Assembly: GCA_937880095.1 (NCBI GenBank)
Contig: CALFLK010000025.1
Location: forward strand, 169,823-233,822
DNA from: an uncultured Faecalibacterium sp.
Lineage (GTDB): Bacteria > Bacillota > Clostridia > Oscillospirales > Ruminococcaceae
Reading direction: 5' to 3'
Length of the DNA: 64,000 nt
In this document: piece after piece, positions 57,633-64,000 of the stretch
Numbering within the stretch: the first letter of the stretch is position 1
Layout: every line of letters begins with the position of its first letter
Notes under the pieces: model-generated
What the model was told of the DNA's origin: nothing
Databases searched by the model: none
The model's input: the letters and a program-made list of their open reading frames with translations, nothing else
Position numbers and translations under genes: made by a program

Positions 57633-59852
57633 ATGATGAAATTAAAACACTATGTCAAACCGTACTTGGGCTATGTGTTCGCAATCATTGCGCTGCTGTT
57701 TTGTCAGGCAGCAGTGGATTTGAATCTGCCCAATCTGATGAGCGACATTGTCAACGTGGGCATTCAGCGCGGCGGTATTACCGATAGTGCACCGCAAGCC
57801 ATGGACGCCAATGCGCTGGAGATGATGCTGTACTTTGCATCTCCGGAGGATCAGGCTGTAATGCAGTCCAGCTATGCCCCGGCGGATGCGCAGGCAATGT
57901 CCGAGAAGGACTGGAACAAATTTGTCGAAGAATGGCCCGCTGCTGAGCAGGGCGGTGTGGTATACCTGACCGCTGCGGATGCAGACGCAAAGCAGCAGGC
58001 TGGTCAGGCATTTGGTCGCAGCTGCTATGCGCTGTCCCAGATGATGCAGAAGATGCCGGCTCCGGCAGAGGGCGAAGAAACTGCTCCTATGGATTTGGTG
58101 CAGTCCGGCAGCCTTGCACCGATGTTGGCTGCACTGCCGCAGGATACCCTGAATGAAGTAATTACCGCCGCCGCAGCTGCTCCGGACACCATGCTGGAGC
58201 AGATGTCGGCAGCGTTTACCAAGATTTTTTACACCCAGCTGGGTGCAGATATGGGCGGTATGCAGACCGGATATATTCTCCGTGTCGGTGCAAAAATGCT
58301 GCTGATGACCCTGCTGCTGGTGATGTGCGCCATCGGTGTAGGTTTTTGTGGCTGCCGACTGGGTACGGGTGCGGCACGCGATATTCGCCGCGATATTTTC
58401 GTGCGCGTTACGGGCTTTACTAACAATGAATATGACCGCTTCGGTACTGCCAGCCTGATTACCCGCAGCACCAATGACGTGATGCAGATTCAGGGTCTGC
58501 TGTCCATGGGTCTGCGTACCATGTTCTATGCGCCGATTATCGGTATCGGCGGTATCTTCATGGCACTGAGCAAGAGCGCAGGTATGGCATGGATCATTGC
58601 GCTGGCAGCTGTGATTATCTTTGGCGTAATCAGCGTACTGTTCGCTGTTGCAGTGCCTCGCTTTAAGATTATGCAGAAGCTGGTTGACCGCTTGAACCTG
58701 GTCAGCCGTGAAAACCTGTCCGGCATGATGGTCATTCGCGCATTCGCCAACCAGAAGTTTGAGGAAGAACGCTTTGCAAAAGCCAACCGTGTGCTGGCAG
58801 ACAATAACCTGTTTGTGTATCGCGCTATGGCAACCATGATGCCCGTGATGATGCTGGTGATGAACGGCGTATCGCTGCTGATTGTCTGGGTAGGCGGTCA
58901 GCGGATTGCGGCATCCACTATGCAGGTCGGTGACATGATGGCATTCATCCAGTACACGATGCAGATCATTATGTGCTTCCTGATGATCAGCATGGTGTTC
59001 GTTATGGTGCCTCGCGCTGTGGTTTCCGCAAACCGTATTGCTGAGGTGCTGGACACCGACAGCAGCGTACAGGATACCGACAAGCCCCAGCACCTGCCGG
59101 AAACTGTAAAGGGTGAGATCCAGTTCCACGATGTGACCTTCCGTTACGAAGGCGCAGATGAGAATGTGCTGGAGCACGTTTCCTTTACCGCAAAGCCTGG
59201 TGAAACGACCGCATTCATCGGTTCTACCGGCAGTGGTAAATCCACGCTGGTGAACCTGATTCCCCGCTTCTACGACGTGACCGAGGGTTCTATCACGCTG
59301 GACGGTGTGGATATTCGCAAGCTGCCCCAGACCGAGCTGCGTAGCAAGATCGGTTATGTACCCCAGAAGGGTGTTCTGTTCAGTGGCGATATTGCGTCCA
59401 ACCTGCGTTTGGGCGATGAACAGGCAGACGAAGCAACCCTGCGCGGCGCCATTGAAACAGCACAGGCATCTGAGTTTGTGGATGTTCTGCCGGAAGGTCT
59501 GGCTACTTCGATCAGCCAGGGCGGTACGAACGTTTCCGGCGGTCAGCGTCAGCGCTTGTCGATTGCGCGCGCATTGGTCAAGGATGCGCCTGTCTTTATT
59601 TTTGATGATACCTTCTCTGCACTGGACTTTAAGACCGATGCAAAGCTGCGTGCTGCACTGAAAGAACGCACAGCAGATGCAACCATGCTGATCGTGGCAC
59701 AGCGTGTTTCCACCATCATGCACGCAGAACAGATCGTGGTGCTGGATGAAGGCCGTGTGGTTGGTATCGGCACCCACGAGGAACTGCTGAAGAACTGTAA
59801 GACTTACCGCGAAATTGCGGAAAGCCAGCTTTCAAAGGAGGAATTGGCGTAA
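57633..59852 (+). CDS. Heterodimeric ABC exporter, degenerate-site subunit
   Basis: The 739-residue protein has an N-terminal six-helix membrane domain with a large insert after the first helix (about residues 45-200), and an ATPase domain with Walker A GSTGSGKST (530-538), signature VSGGQRQRL and Walker B FDDTFSALD. The position of the catalytic glutamate is aspartate (D659), as in the non-hydrolytic partner of heterodimeric exporters such as BmrC. ATG 57633 follows AGGAGAG. The next gene overlaps by one base (TAATG). Confidence 0.93.
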   Translation: MMKLKHYVKPYLGYVFAIIALLFCQAAVDLNLPNLMSDIVNVGIQRGGITDSAPQAMDANALEMMLYFASPEDQAVMQSSYAPADAQAMSEKDWNKFVEEWPAAEQGGVVYLTAADADAKQQAGQAFGRSCYALSQMMQKMPAPAEGEETAPMDLVQSGSLAPMLAALPQDTLNEVITAAAAAPDTMLEQMSAAFTKIFYTQLGADMGGMQTGYILRVGAKMLLMTLLLVMCAIGVGFCGCRLGTGAARDIRRDIFVRVTGFTNNEYDRFGTASLITRSTNDVMQIQGLLSMGLRTMFYAPIIGIGGIFMALSKSAGMAWIIALAAVIIFGVISVLFAVAVPRFKIMQKLVDRLNLVSRENLSGMMVIRAFANQKFEEERFAKANRVLADNNLFVYRAMATMMPVMMLVMNGVSLLIVWVGGQRIAASTMQVGDMMAFIQYTMQIIMCFLMISMVFVMVPRAVVSANRIAEVLDTDSSVQDTDKPQHLPETVKGEIQFHDVTFRYEGADENVLEHVSFTAKPGETTAFIGSTGSGKSTLVNLIPRFYDVTEGSITLDGVDIRKLPQTELRSKIGYVPQKGVLFSGDIASNLRLGDEQADEATLRGAIETAQASEFVDVLPEGLATSISQGGTNVSGGQRQRLSIARALVKDAPVFIFDDTFSALDFKTDAKLRAALKERTADATMLIVAQRVSTIMHAEQIVVLDEGRVVGIGTHEELLKNCKTYREIAESQLSKEELA

Positions 59853-61669
59853 TGGCAGGACATGGAAGAGGAGCCGGCGCCATGATGCCGGGCGAAAAGG
59901 CAAAAGACTTTAAGGGTACGATGGCGCGTCTGATTGCATATCTGCACCGCTATCTGCCCGCAATCGTGATGGTAATGCTGTTTGCCATTGCGTCTACCGT
60001 TTTCTCGATTCTGGGTCCGCGCATCCTGGGCAGCGCTACGACCGAACTGTTTAACGGCGTAATGGCACAGATGACCGGTACCGGCAGCATCAACTTTGCT
60101 GCTGTGGCACAGATCTTGATTTTCCTGGCTGTGATTTATGTGGTGTCGTCGGTATTGTCCTACATTCAGGGCTTTATTATGACCCGCGTTTCCACGGAAA
60201 TCAGCTATGGTATGCGTAAGGATATTAGCGAAAAAATCAATCGGATGCCCCTGTCTTACTTCGACCGTGTTTCTCACGGTGAAGTGCTGAGCCGCATCAC
60301 CAACGATGTTGATACCGTGACCCAGACGCTGAACCAGAGCATGACCCAGATCGTCACCAGCGTGACCCAGTTTATCGGCGTATTGATTATGATGCTGGTC
60401 ATCAGCCCGCTGATGACACTGGTGGCACTGTGCATTCTGCCGCTGAGCCTGCTGATTGTCAGCAATGTGGTTAAGCGCAGTCAGCCGCTGTTCCAGAAGC
60501 AGCAGGCTTATCTGGGCGATGTCAACGGCCATGTAGAAGAAATGTATGGTGGTCATCTGGTGGTTACCGCATTCAACGGCGAACAGGAAAGCATAGATAC
60601 CTTTAATGAAATCAATGAAAAGCTGTATCAGGCATCCTGGAAGAGCCAGTTTATTTCTGGCATGATGATGCCTTTGATGAACTTCGCGGGTAACCTGGGC
60701 TATGTGGGCATTTGTATTCTGGGCGGTTTCCTGTCTTTGAAGGGCAAAATCACCGTCGGTAATATTCAGGCATTCATCCAGTATGTGCGTAACTTTACCC
60801 AGCCTGTACAGCAGATTGCAAACATCTCCAATGTTTTGCAGCAGACGGCTGCCGCAGCAGAGCGTGTGTTCAGCTTCTTGGAAGAAGAAGAGGAAACACC
60901 CGATCCGGAAAATCCGCTGCCTGCCGATTTGATCAAGGGCGAAGTAACCTTCGCACACGTCCACTTCGGCTACAATCCGGAAAAGACCATCATCAACGAT
61001 TTCTCGGCAATCATCAAGCCGGGTCAGAAGGTGGCAATCGTTGGTCCTACCGGTGCAGGTAAGACTACCATGGTCAAGCTGCTGATGCGCTTCTATGATG
61101 TAAATGAAGGTGCTGTGCTGCTGGATGGCTACGATGTGCGCCAGTTTACCCGCAATGATCTGCGTGGTATGTTCGGCATGGTATTGCAGGATACTTGGCT
61201 GTATAACGGCAGCATCATGGAAAATATCCGCTATGGTCGTCTGGAAGCTACCGACGAAGAAGTCATGGCAGCAGCAAAGGCAGCACAGGTGGACCATTTT
61301 GTCCACACCCTGCCGCAGGGCTATGACACAGTCTTGAACGAAGAGGGCAGCAACATCAGTCAGGGTCAGAAACAGCTGCTGACCATTGCCCGTACCATCG
61401 TTTCCAATCCGCGCGTCTTGATTTTTGACGAGGCAACTTCCAGCGTTGACACTCGTACAGAACTGTCTATCCAGAAGGCGATGGATCACCTGATGGAAGG
61501 CCGTACCAGCTTTATCATTGCACACCGACTGTCTACCATTCGGGATGCCGATGTGATTCTGGTCATGAAGGACGGCGACATTGTGGAAACCGGCAAACAT
61601 GAAGAACTGTTGGCAAAGGGCGGTTTCTATGCAGAACTGTACCAGAGCCAGTTCGCAAACGTAGGTTGA
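59852..61669 (+). CDS. Heterodimeric ABC exporter, catalytic-site subunit
   Basis: The 605-residue partner has six membrane helices and an ATPase domain with Walker A GPTGAGKTT (from residue 398), signature ISQGQKQLL and a complete Walker B FDEATSSVD near 526, including the catalytic glutamate. It overlaps the first subunit by one base and is surely co-translated with it. The pair probably exports a drug, lipid or peptide. A terminator follows. Confidence 0.95.
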   Translation: MAGHGRGAGAMMPGEKAKDFKGTMARLIAYLHRYLPAIVMVMLFAIASTVFSILGPRILGSATTELFNGVMAQMTGTGSINFAAVAQILIFLAVIYVVSSVLSYIQGFIMTRVSTEISYGMRKDISEKINRMPLSYFDRVSHGEVLSRITNDVDTVTQTLNQSMTQIVTSVTQFIGVLIMMLVISPLMTLVALCILPLSLLIVSNVVKRSQPLFQKQQAYLGDVNGHVEEMYGGHLVVTAFNGEQESIDTFNEINEKLYQASWKSQFISGMMMPLMNFAGNLGYVGICILGGFLSLKGKITVGNIQAFIQYVRNFTQPVQQIANISNVLQQTAAAAERVFSFLEEEEETPDPENPLPADLIKGEVTFAHVHFGYNPEKTIINDFSAIIKPGQKVAIVGPTGAGKTTMVKLLMRFYDVNEGAVLLDGYDVRQFTRNDLRGMFGMVLQDTWLYNGSIMENIRYGRLEATDEEVMAAAKAAQVDHFVHTLPQGYDTVLNEEGSNISQGQKQLLTIARTIVSNPRVLIFDEATSSVDTRTELSIQKAMDHLMEGRTSFIIAHRLSTIRDADVILVMKDGDIVETGKHEELLAKGGFYAELYQSQFANVG

Positions 61670-61690
61670 TACAACTACAAAATGGCAAAG

Positions 61691-61722
61691 AAAAAGGCAC
61701 ATCGCAAGATGTGCCTTTTTTG
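61691..61722 (+). terminator. Terminator after the ABC operon
   Basis: Perfect 13-bp arms AAAAAGGCACATC and GATGTGCCTTTTT (61691-61720) around GCAA. Confidence 0.93.
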
Positions 61723-61782
61723 TTTGTTGTAGTGCGCTTGCAGCCAACGAAATAGTCAAGCGAAAAGAGTGAGATAAAAGAA

Positions 61783-61814
61783 AAAAGAGACTTACCAAAC
61801 GGTAAATCTCTTTT
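61783..61814 (-). terminator. Terminator of the tRNA-Arg gene
   Basis: AAAAGAGACTTACC (61783-61796) and GGTAAATCTCTTTT (61801-61814) pair with one wobble; on the minus strand a run of T follows. Confidence 0.85.
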
Positions 61815-61815
61815 G

Positions 61816-61892
61816 TGGTGCGCCCGACTGGATTCGAACCAGCGGCCTTCAGAGTCGGAGTCTGACGCGCTATCCAACTGTGCCACGAGCGC
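61816..61892 (-). tRNA. tRNA-Arg (CCG)
   Basis: Read on the minus strand it has acceptor GCGCTCG/CGGGCGC, anticodon loop CTCCGAC (CCG), T-loop TTCGAAT and an encoded CCA. It decodes the CGG codon. Confidence 0.93.
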
Positions 61893-61907
61893 TTATCCAT
61901 GCAGTTC

Positions 61908-61936
61908 ATTATAACAGATGCACTATGAAAAAGCAA
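61908..61936 (-). promoter_or_regulatory. tRNA-Arg promoter
   Basis: On the minus strand TTGCTT (61931-61936), a 17-bp spacer and a perfect TATAAT (61908-61913). Confidence 0.75.
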
Positions 61937-61974
61937 ATGAAAAAAGGCGAAGGAACTGCGACAGGAAAAGCGGG

Positions 61975-62003
61975 TTGATGACGGGAAAACCCGGCGGTAT
62001 ACT
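61975..62003 (+). promoter_or_regulatory. Promoter of the uridine-kinase-like gene
   Basis: TTGATG (61975-61980), a 17-bp spacer and TATACT (61998-62003). Confidence 0.65.
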
Positions 62004-62029
62004 GAAACAAAAACAATAGCGAGGAATCT

Positions 62030-62842
62030 ATGAGCGAACAGGAAACAACATACGTTATACGGATAGAGAAACCAATCCAGATGCAGATTGAGCAAATGGG
62101 ACAAGATCTGTGTCGAGTTTTTATAAATGATGTAGCAGATGCAGAGATGACAGCCTTTCTGGATTGTTTGCAGGAGCGAACAAAAGGAGCTGTAGGAGAG
62201 CGGTTTCAAACAGTGGCAAACAACGGAAAGGAGTGGGTACTGAAACAGGAGTATGTACGCTGGTTTGCCGCGCTTTTACCGCTGTGGCGGCTGATGCAGC
62301 AGAAAGAGCCTGCTGTCGTGGCGATCGATGGGCGATGCGGTAGTGGCAAGACGTCATTGGCGAAGCTGGCGGCAAAGTTGTTTGACGGTCGGGTGTTCCA
62401 CATGGACGATTATTATTTACCGCTGGCGCAGCGCAAGCCGGATTGGGAACACATCCCGGCAGGCAATATGGATTTGGATCGGTTTCGCAGTCAGGTGCTG
62501 GAACCCGTGCGTTTGGGACAGTCGGTGCAATATATACCATACAGCTGTCAGGCGGGACGCTATGGACAAGCAAAACAAATCTCCACGGCGGTTTTGACGA
62601 TTATAGAGGGCAGCTACAGCCAGCATCCGGAGTTGACGGCGTATTATGACGTGACTTTATTTTTGACTTGTACACCGGAGGAGCAAGAGGCACGTTTACG
62701 AAAGCGAGAAGGAGATTTCTTTGGGATGTTCCAGCAGCGATGGATCCCCATGGAAGAAGCTTATTTTACGGCCTGTGACGTTCCGAAACGTGCGGATGCA
62801 CGATTTGATACGACAGCTTTTTTCGTACATGAAATAGGCTGA
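62030..62842 (+). CDS. Uridine-kinase-superfamily P-loop protein
   Basis: The 270-residue protein has an N-terminal helical region of about 90 residues and a kinase domain with Walker A GRCGSGKT (about residues 101-108), FHMDDYYLP (a typical uridine-kinase phosphate-acceptor loop), GSYSQHPEL and a basic lid RLRKREGD. Relatives phosphorylate nucleosides or related alcohols. The N-terminal part is not recognised. Ribosome site weak (GCGAGGAATCT). The true substrate is not predictable. Confidence 0.78.
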   Translation: MSEQETTYVIRIEKPIQMQIEQMGQDLCRVFINDVADAEMTAFLDCLQERTKGAVGERFQTVANNGKEWVLKQEYVRWFAALLPLWRLMQQKEPAVVAIDGRCGSGKTSLAKLAAKLFDGRVFHMDDYYLPLAQRKPDWEHIPAGNMDLDRFRSQVLEPVRLGQSVQYIPYSCQAGRYGQAKQISTAVLTIIEGSYSQHPELTAYYDVTLFLTCTPEEQEARLRKREGDFFGMFQQRWIPMEEAYFTACDVPKRADARFDTTAFFVHEIG

Positions 62843-62864
62843 AATGTGCTTCTCCTTACATTAT

Positions 62865-62904
62865 ATAGGGGAGCAGCGTACAGCATAGGGGAGCAGCGTA
62901 CAGC
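62865..62904. repeat. Perfect 20-bp tandem duplication
   Basis: ATAGGGGAGCAGCGTACAGC occurs twice in direct succession (62865-62884 and 62885-62904), in the spacer after the kinase-like gene. Confidence 0.95.
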
Positions 62905-62922
62905 GATGGAAAAATCCAGACA

Positions 62923-62958
62923 GAAACGGCGCACCTGCAAGGACAAGTGCGCCGTTTC
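62923..62958. terminator. Hairpin between the convergent kinase-like and coaX genes
   Basis: GAAACGGCGCAC (62923-62934) pairs with GTGCGCCGTTTC (62947-62958), followed by CTTTTG on the plus strand. Confidence 0.75.
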
Positions 62959-62966
62959 CTTTTGTG

Positions 62967-63743
62967 TTATTTTCGATTGCGCTTCCAGATGGCATACAGA
63001 CCGTCCAGAATGAGTGCGGGGTCGTATGTGATGGGTGTTTCACAAACGTGCAGGATACTATCAGGTATACTGCCCGTAGCAAAGAAGCGGGTATCAGAGC
63101 CAAGCACTTTGGTGAAGCGTGCAGCCATACCGTCGATCATGGATGCAGTGCCCAGCACGACACCGCTTTGCAGGCAGGCGGTTGTATTTGTACTGATGAT
63201 TTGCGGATTGGTGACGGTGTTGGGATCGATTTGCGGAAGTTGGGCGGTTTCGCGAACCATATTCGGCAAAGACAAATGGGGGCTGAGCAGAATCGAACCA
63301 CCCAAAAGTTCCTTTTTGCTGTTGGCTGCCATCATGGAGAGTGCAGTGTCTGCATTGATGACGACGACAGGACCGTCATGTCGTGCGACAGCAGCAACAA
63401 TGCCGCACAGCAAATCGGCACCCAGCTGCGCAGGATTGTCCAGACGCAAACGCATTCCGCTTTTCAGACCGGGACCAACGGTCAACACGCGAACCGGTGC
63501 AAGCATCTTTAAGGCGGATAAGATATGGGGGGTTACATTGGGAACGACACTGCCCAGGGTGCAGCCCTCAATTTGACAGGTATCCTGGATGTCATGTAAA
63601 AGAAGCAGGCTGCGAATCCGAATGGCATATTCATCAGCGGTAGCAAGTGGGTCGGTGTGCAGCTTGCCGGAAAAGAGCTGGCGGTCATCTGCGTATCCGC
63701 CAATCGTGATTTTGGTGTTTCCGATATTTACGGTGAGAATCAT
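62967..63743 (-). CDS. coaX: Type III pantothenate kinase-like protein (CoaX), active site altered
   Basis: From ATG 63743 the 258-residue protein has the CoaX outline: MILTVNIGNTKITIGGY at the N-terminus, GADLLCGIVAAV at 108-119, VINADTALSM near 129-138 and GGSILL at 148-153. In working CoaX the first motif is D-x-GNT and the third D-x-GT; here both aspartates are asparagine (N6 and N130), and the glycine before Thr is D132. It may be inactive, regulatory, or act on another substrate. The ATG lies 12 bases after AGGAG, a long spacing. Confidence 0.82.
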   Translation of the reverse strand: MILTVNIGNTKITIGGYADDRQLFSGKLHTDPLATADEYAIRIRSLLLLHDIQDTCQIEGCTLGSVVPNVTPHILSALKMLAPVRVLTVGPGLKSGMRLRLDNPAQLGADLLCGIVAAVARHDGPVVVINADTALSMMAANSKKELLGGSILLSPHLSLPNMVRETAQLPQIDPNTVTNPQIISTNTTACLQSGVVLGTASMIDGMAARFTKVLGSDTRFFATGSIPDSILHVCETPITYDPALILDGLYAIWKRNRK

Positions 63744-63770
63744 AGCAAGAACATTCTCCTGTTTCATTAT

Positions 63771-63804
63771 TACTATATATAAGGATTAGATATCTTATAT
63801 AGTA
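63771..63804. repeat. AT-rich inverted repeat upstream of coaX
   Basis: TACTATATATAAG and CTTATATAGTA form a near-perfect inverted repeat about 28 bp upstream of the coaX start; it probably overlaps the coaX promoter. Confidence 0.5.
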
Positions 63805-63956
63805 GCTTGTGGTATCGTAAAAGGCAATAGGAACCGTTTTATGGCAAATGGAGTGGATATAGTGATACTTTTACATAGTATGACTGTTGGATTCTGGACA
63901 GAAACTAGGTAAAGCGTCAAAGCCAGTAAAAAATCGAAAAAAGTGCGCAAAAAGTG

Positions 63957-63984
63957 TTGACTTATTTTTGAAAGCGAGTATAAT
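63957..63984 (+). promoter_or_regulatory. Promoter reading out of the right edge
   Basis: TTGACT (63957-63962), a 16-bp spacer and TATAAT (63979-63984). The gene it serves lies beyond the window; 63805-63956 contains nothing recognised. Confidence 0.7.
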
Positions 63985-64000
63985 ACTATCTTGTCAGCCG

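Noticed and set aside
59804..62209. An 801-codon minus-strand frame across the ABC exporter and a tRNA gene
   Set aside because: It runs through a tRNA, two terminators and the opposite strand of a clear exporter gene.
1..64000. CRISPR arrays, insertion sequences, integrases, prophage or toxin-antitoxin modules
   Set aside because: No regularly spaced repeats, transposase or integrase motifs, or target-site duplications were seen; the only tandem repeat is the short one at 62865-62904.

Overview
The window is the replication-origin neighbourhood of a low-to-mid GC anaerobic Firmicute, most likely a gut member of the Oscillospiraceae/Ruminococcaceae (Faecalibacterium, Gemmiger or Subdoligranulum type). 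The basis is the classical Firmicutes origin order, a pyruvate formate-lyase operon, TTG/GTG starts with strong AGGAGG ribosome sites, many compact rho-independent terminators, and family content typical of that group. The genus is an inference from gene content.

Layout. (1) 1-9.2 kb: the end of a Ca/Na antiporter gene, a Nudix hydrolase plus RluA-type synthase operon, the pyruvate formate-lyase operon on the minus strand, a small HTH/membrane-protein pair, a lone exported protein, and a VTC-domain/YcxB-domain pair. (2) 9.2-18.4 kb, all minus strand: dnaA-dnaN-S4 protein-recF-remB-gyrB-gyrA. The dnaA-dnaN spacer holds what looks like the unwinding site of oriC. (3) 18.7-31.5 kb, all plus strand: rpmH-rnpA-yidD-yidC-jag-mnmE-mnmG-rsmG-noc-parA-parB-serS, with four parS sites between 25.6 and 28.4 kb. 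The strand switch at about 18.5 kb marks divergent replichores. (4) 31.6-64 kb: mixed metabolic and transport genes. These include a ferredoxin/flavodoxin protein, tRNA-Met and tRNA-Glu, idi, an SdpI-like protein, uppP, an M18 aminopeptidase, gluQ, a manganese-type riboswitch with a permease, a CBS-containing pyrophosphatase, acylphosphatase, a cell-surface cysteine-peptidase-like protein, a MarR/flavodoxin (BilQ/BilS-like) operon, an NSS transporter divergent from a PatB-type lyase, PPi-dependent phosphofructokinase, shikimate kinase, a MATE exporter, a MarR-controlled heterodimeric ABC exporter, tRNA-Arg and a divergent CoaX.

How the genes work together. The origin block couples initiation (dnaA, dnaN, oriC), topology (gyrAB), repair (recF) and segregation (parABS, noc) with membrane-protein insertion (yidC, yidD, jag) and tRNA or rRNA modification (mnmE, mnmG, rsmG). 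The metabolic genes fit a sugar fermenter that uses PPi-linked glycolysis and cleaves pyruvate to formate.

The most unusual observation is that pyruvate formate-lyase is split. The 684-residue PflB lacks the C-terminal glycyl-radical domain. That domain is encoded two genes downstream as an 80-residue protein. Between them lies a 60-residue, cysteine-rich protein whose N-terminal half looks like the start of the glycyl-radical domain. Other points of note are a textbook DnaA box/GC cluster/DnaA-trio arrangement, an origin-like cluster of GTGGAAA motifs at 34 kb, a Mn-type riboswitch in front of an SLC13/ArsB-like permease, a MarR plus BilS-like pair without a reductase, and a CoaX lacking its phosphate-site aspartates. 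No CRISPR array, insertion sequence, integrase or prophage was seen.
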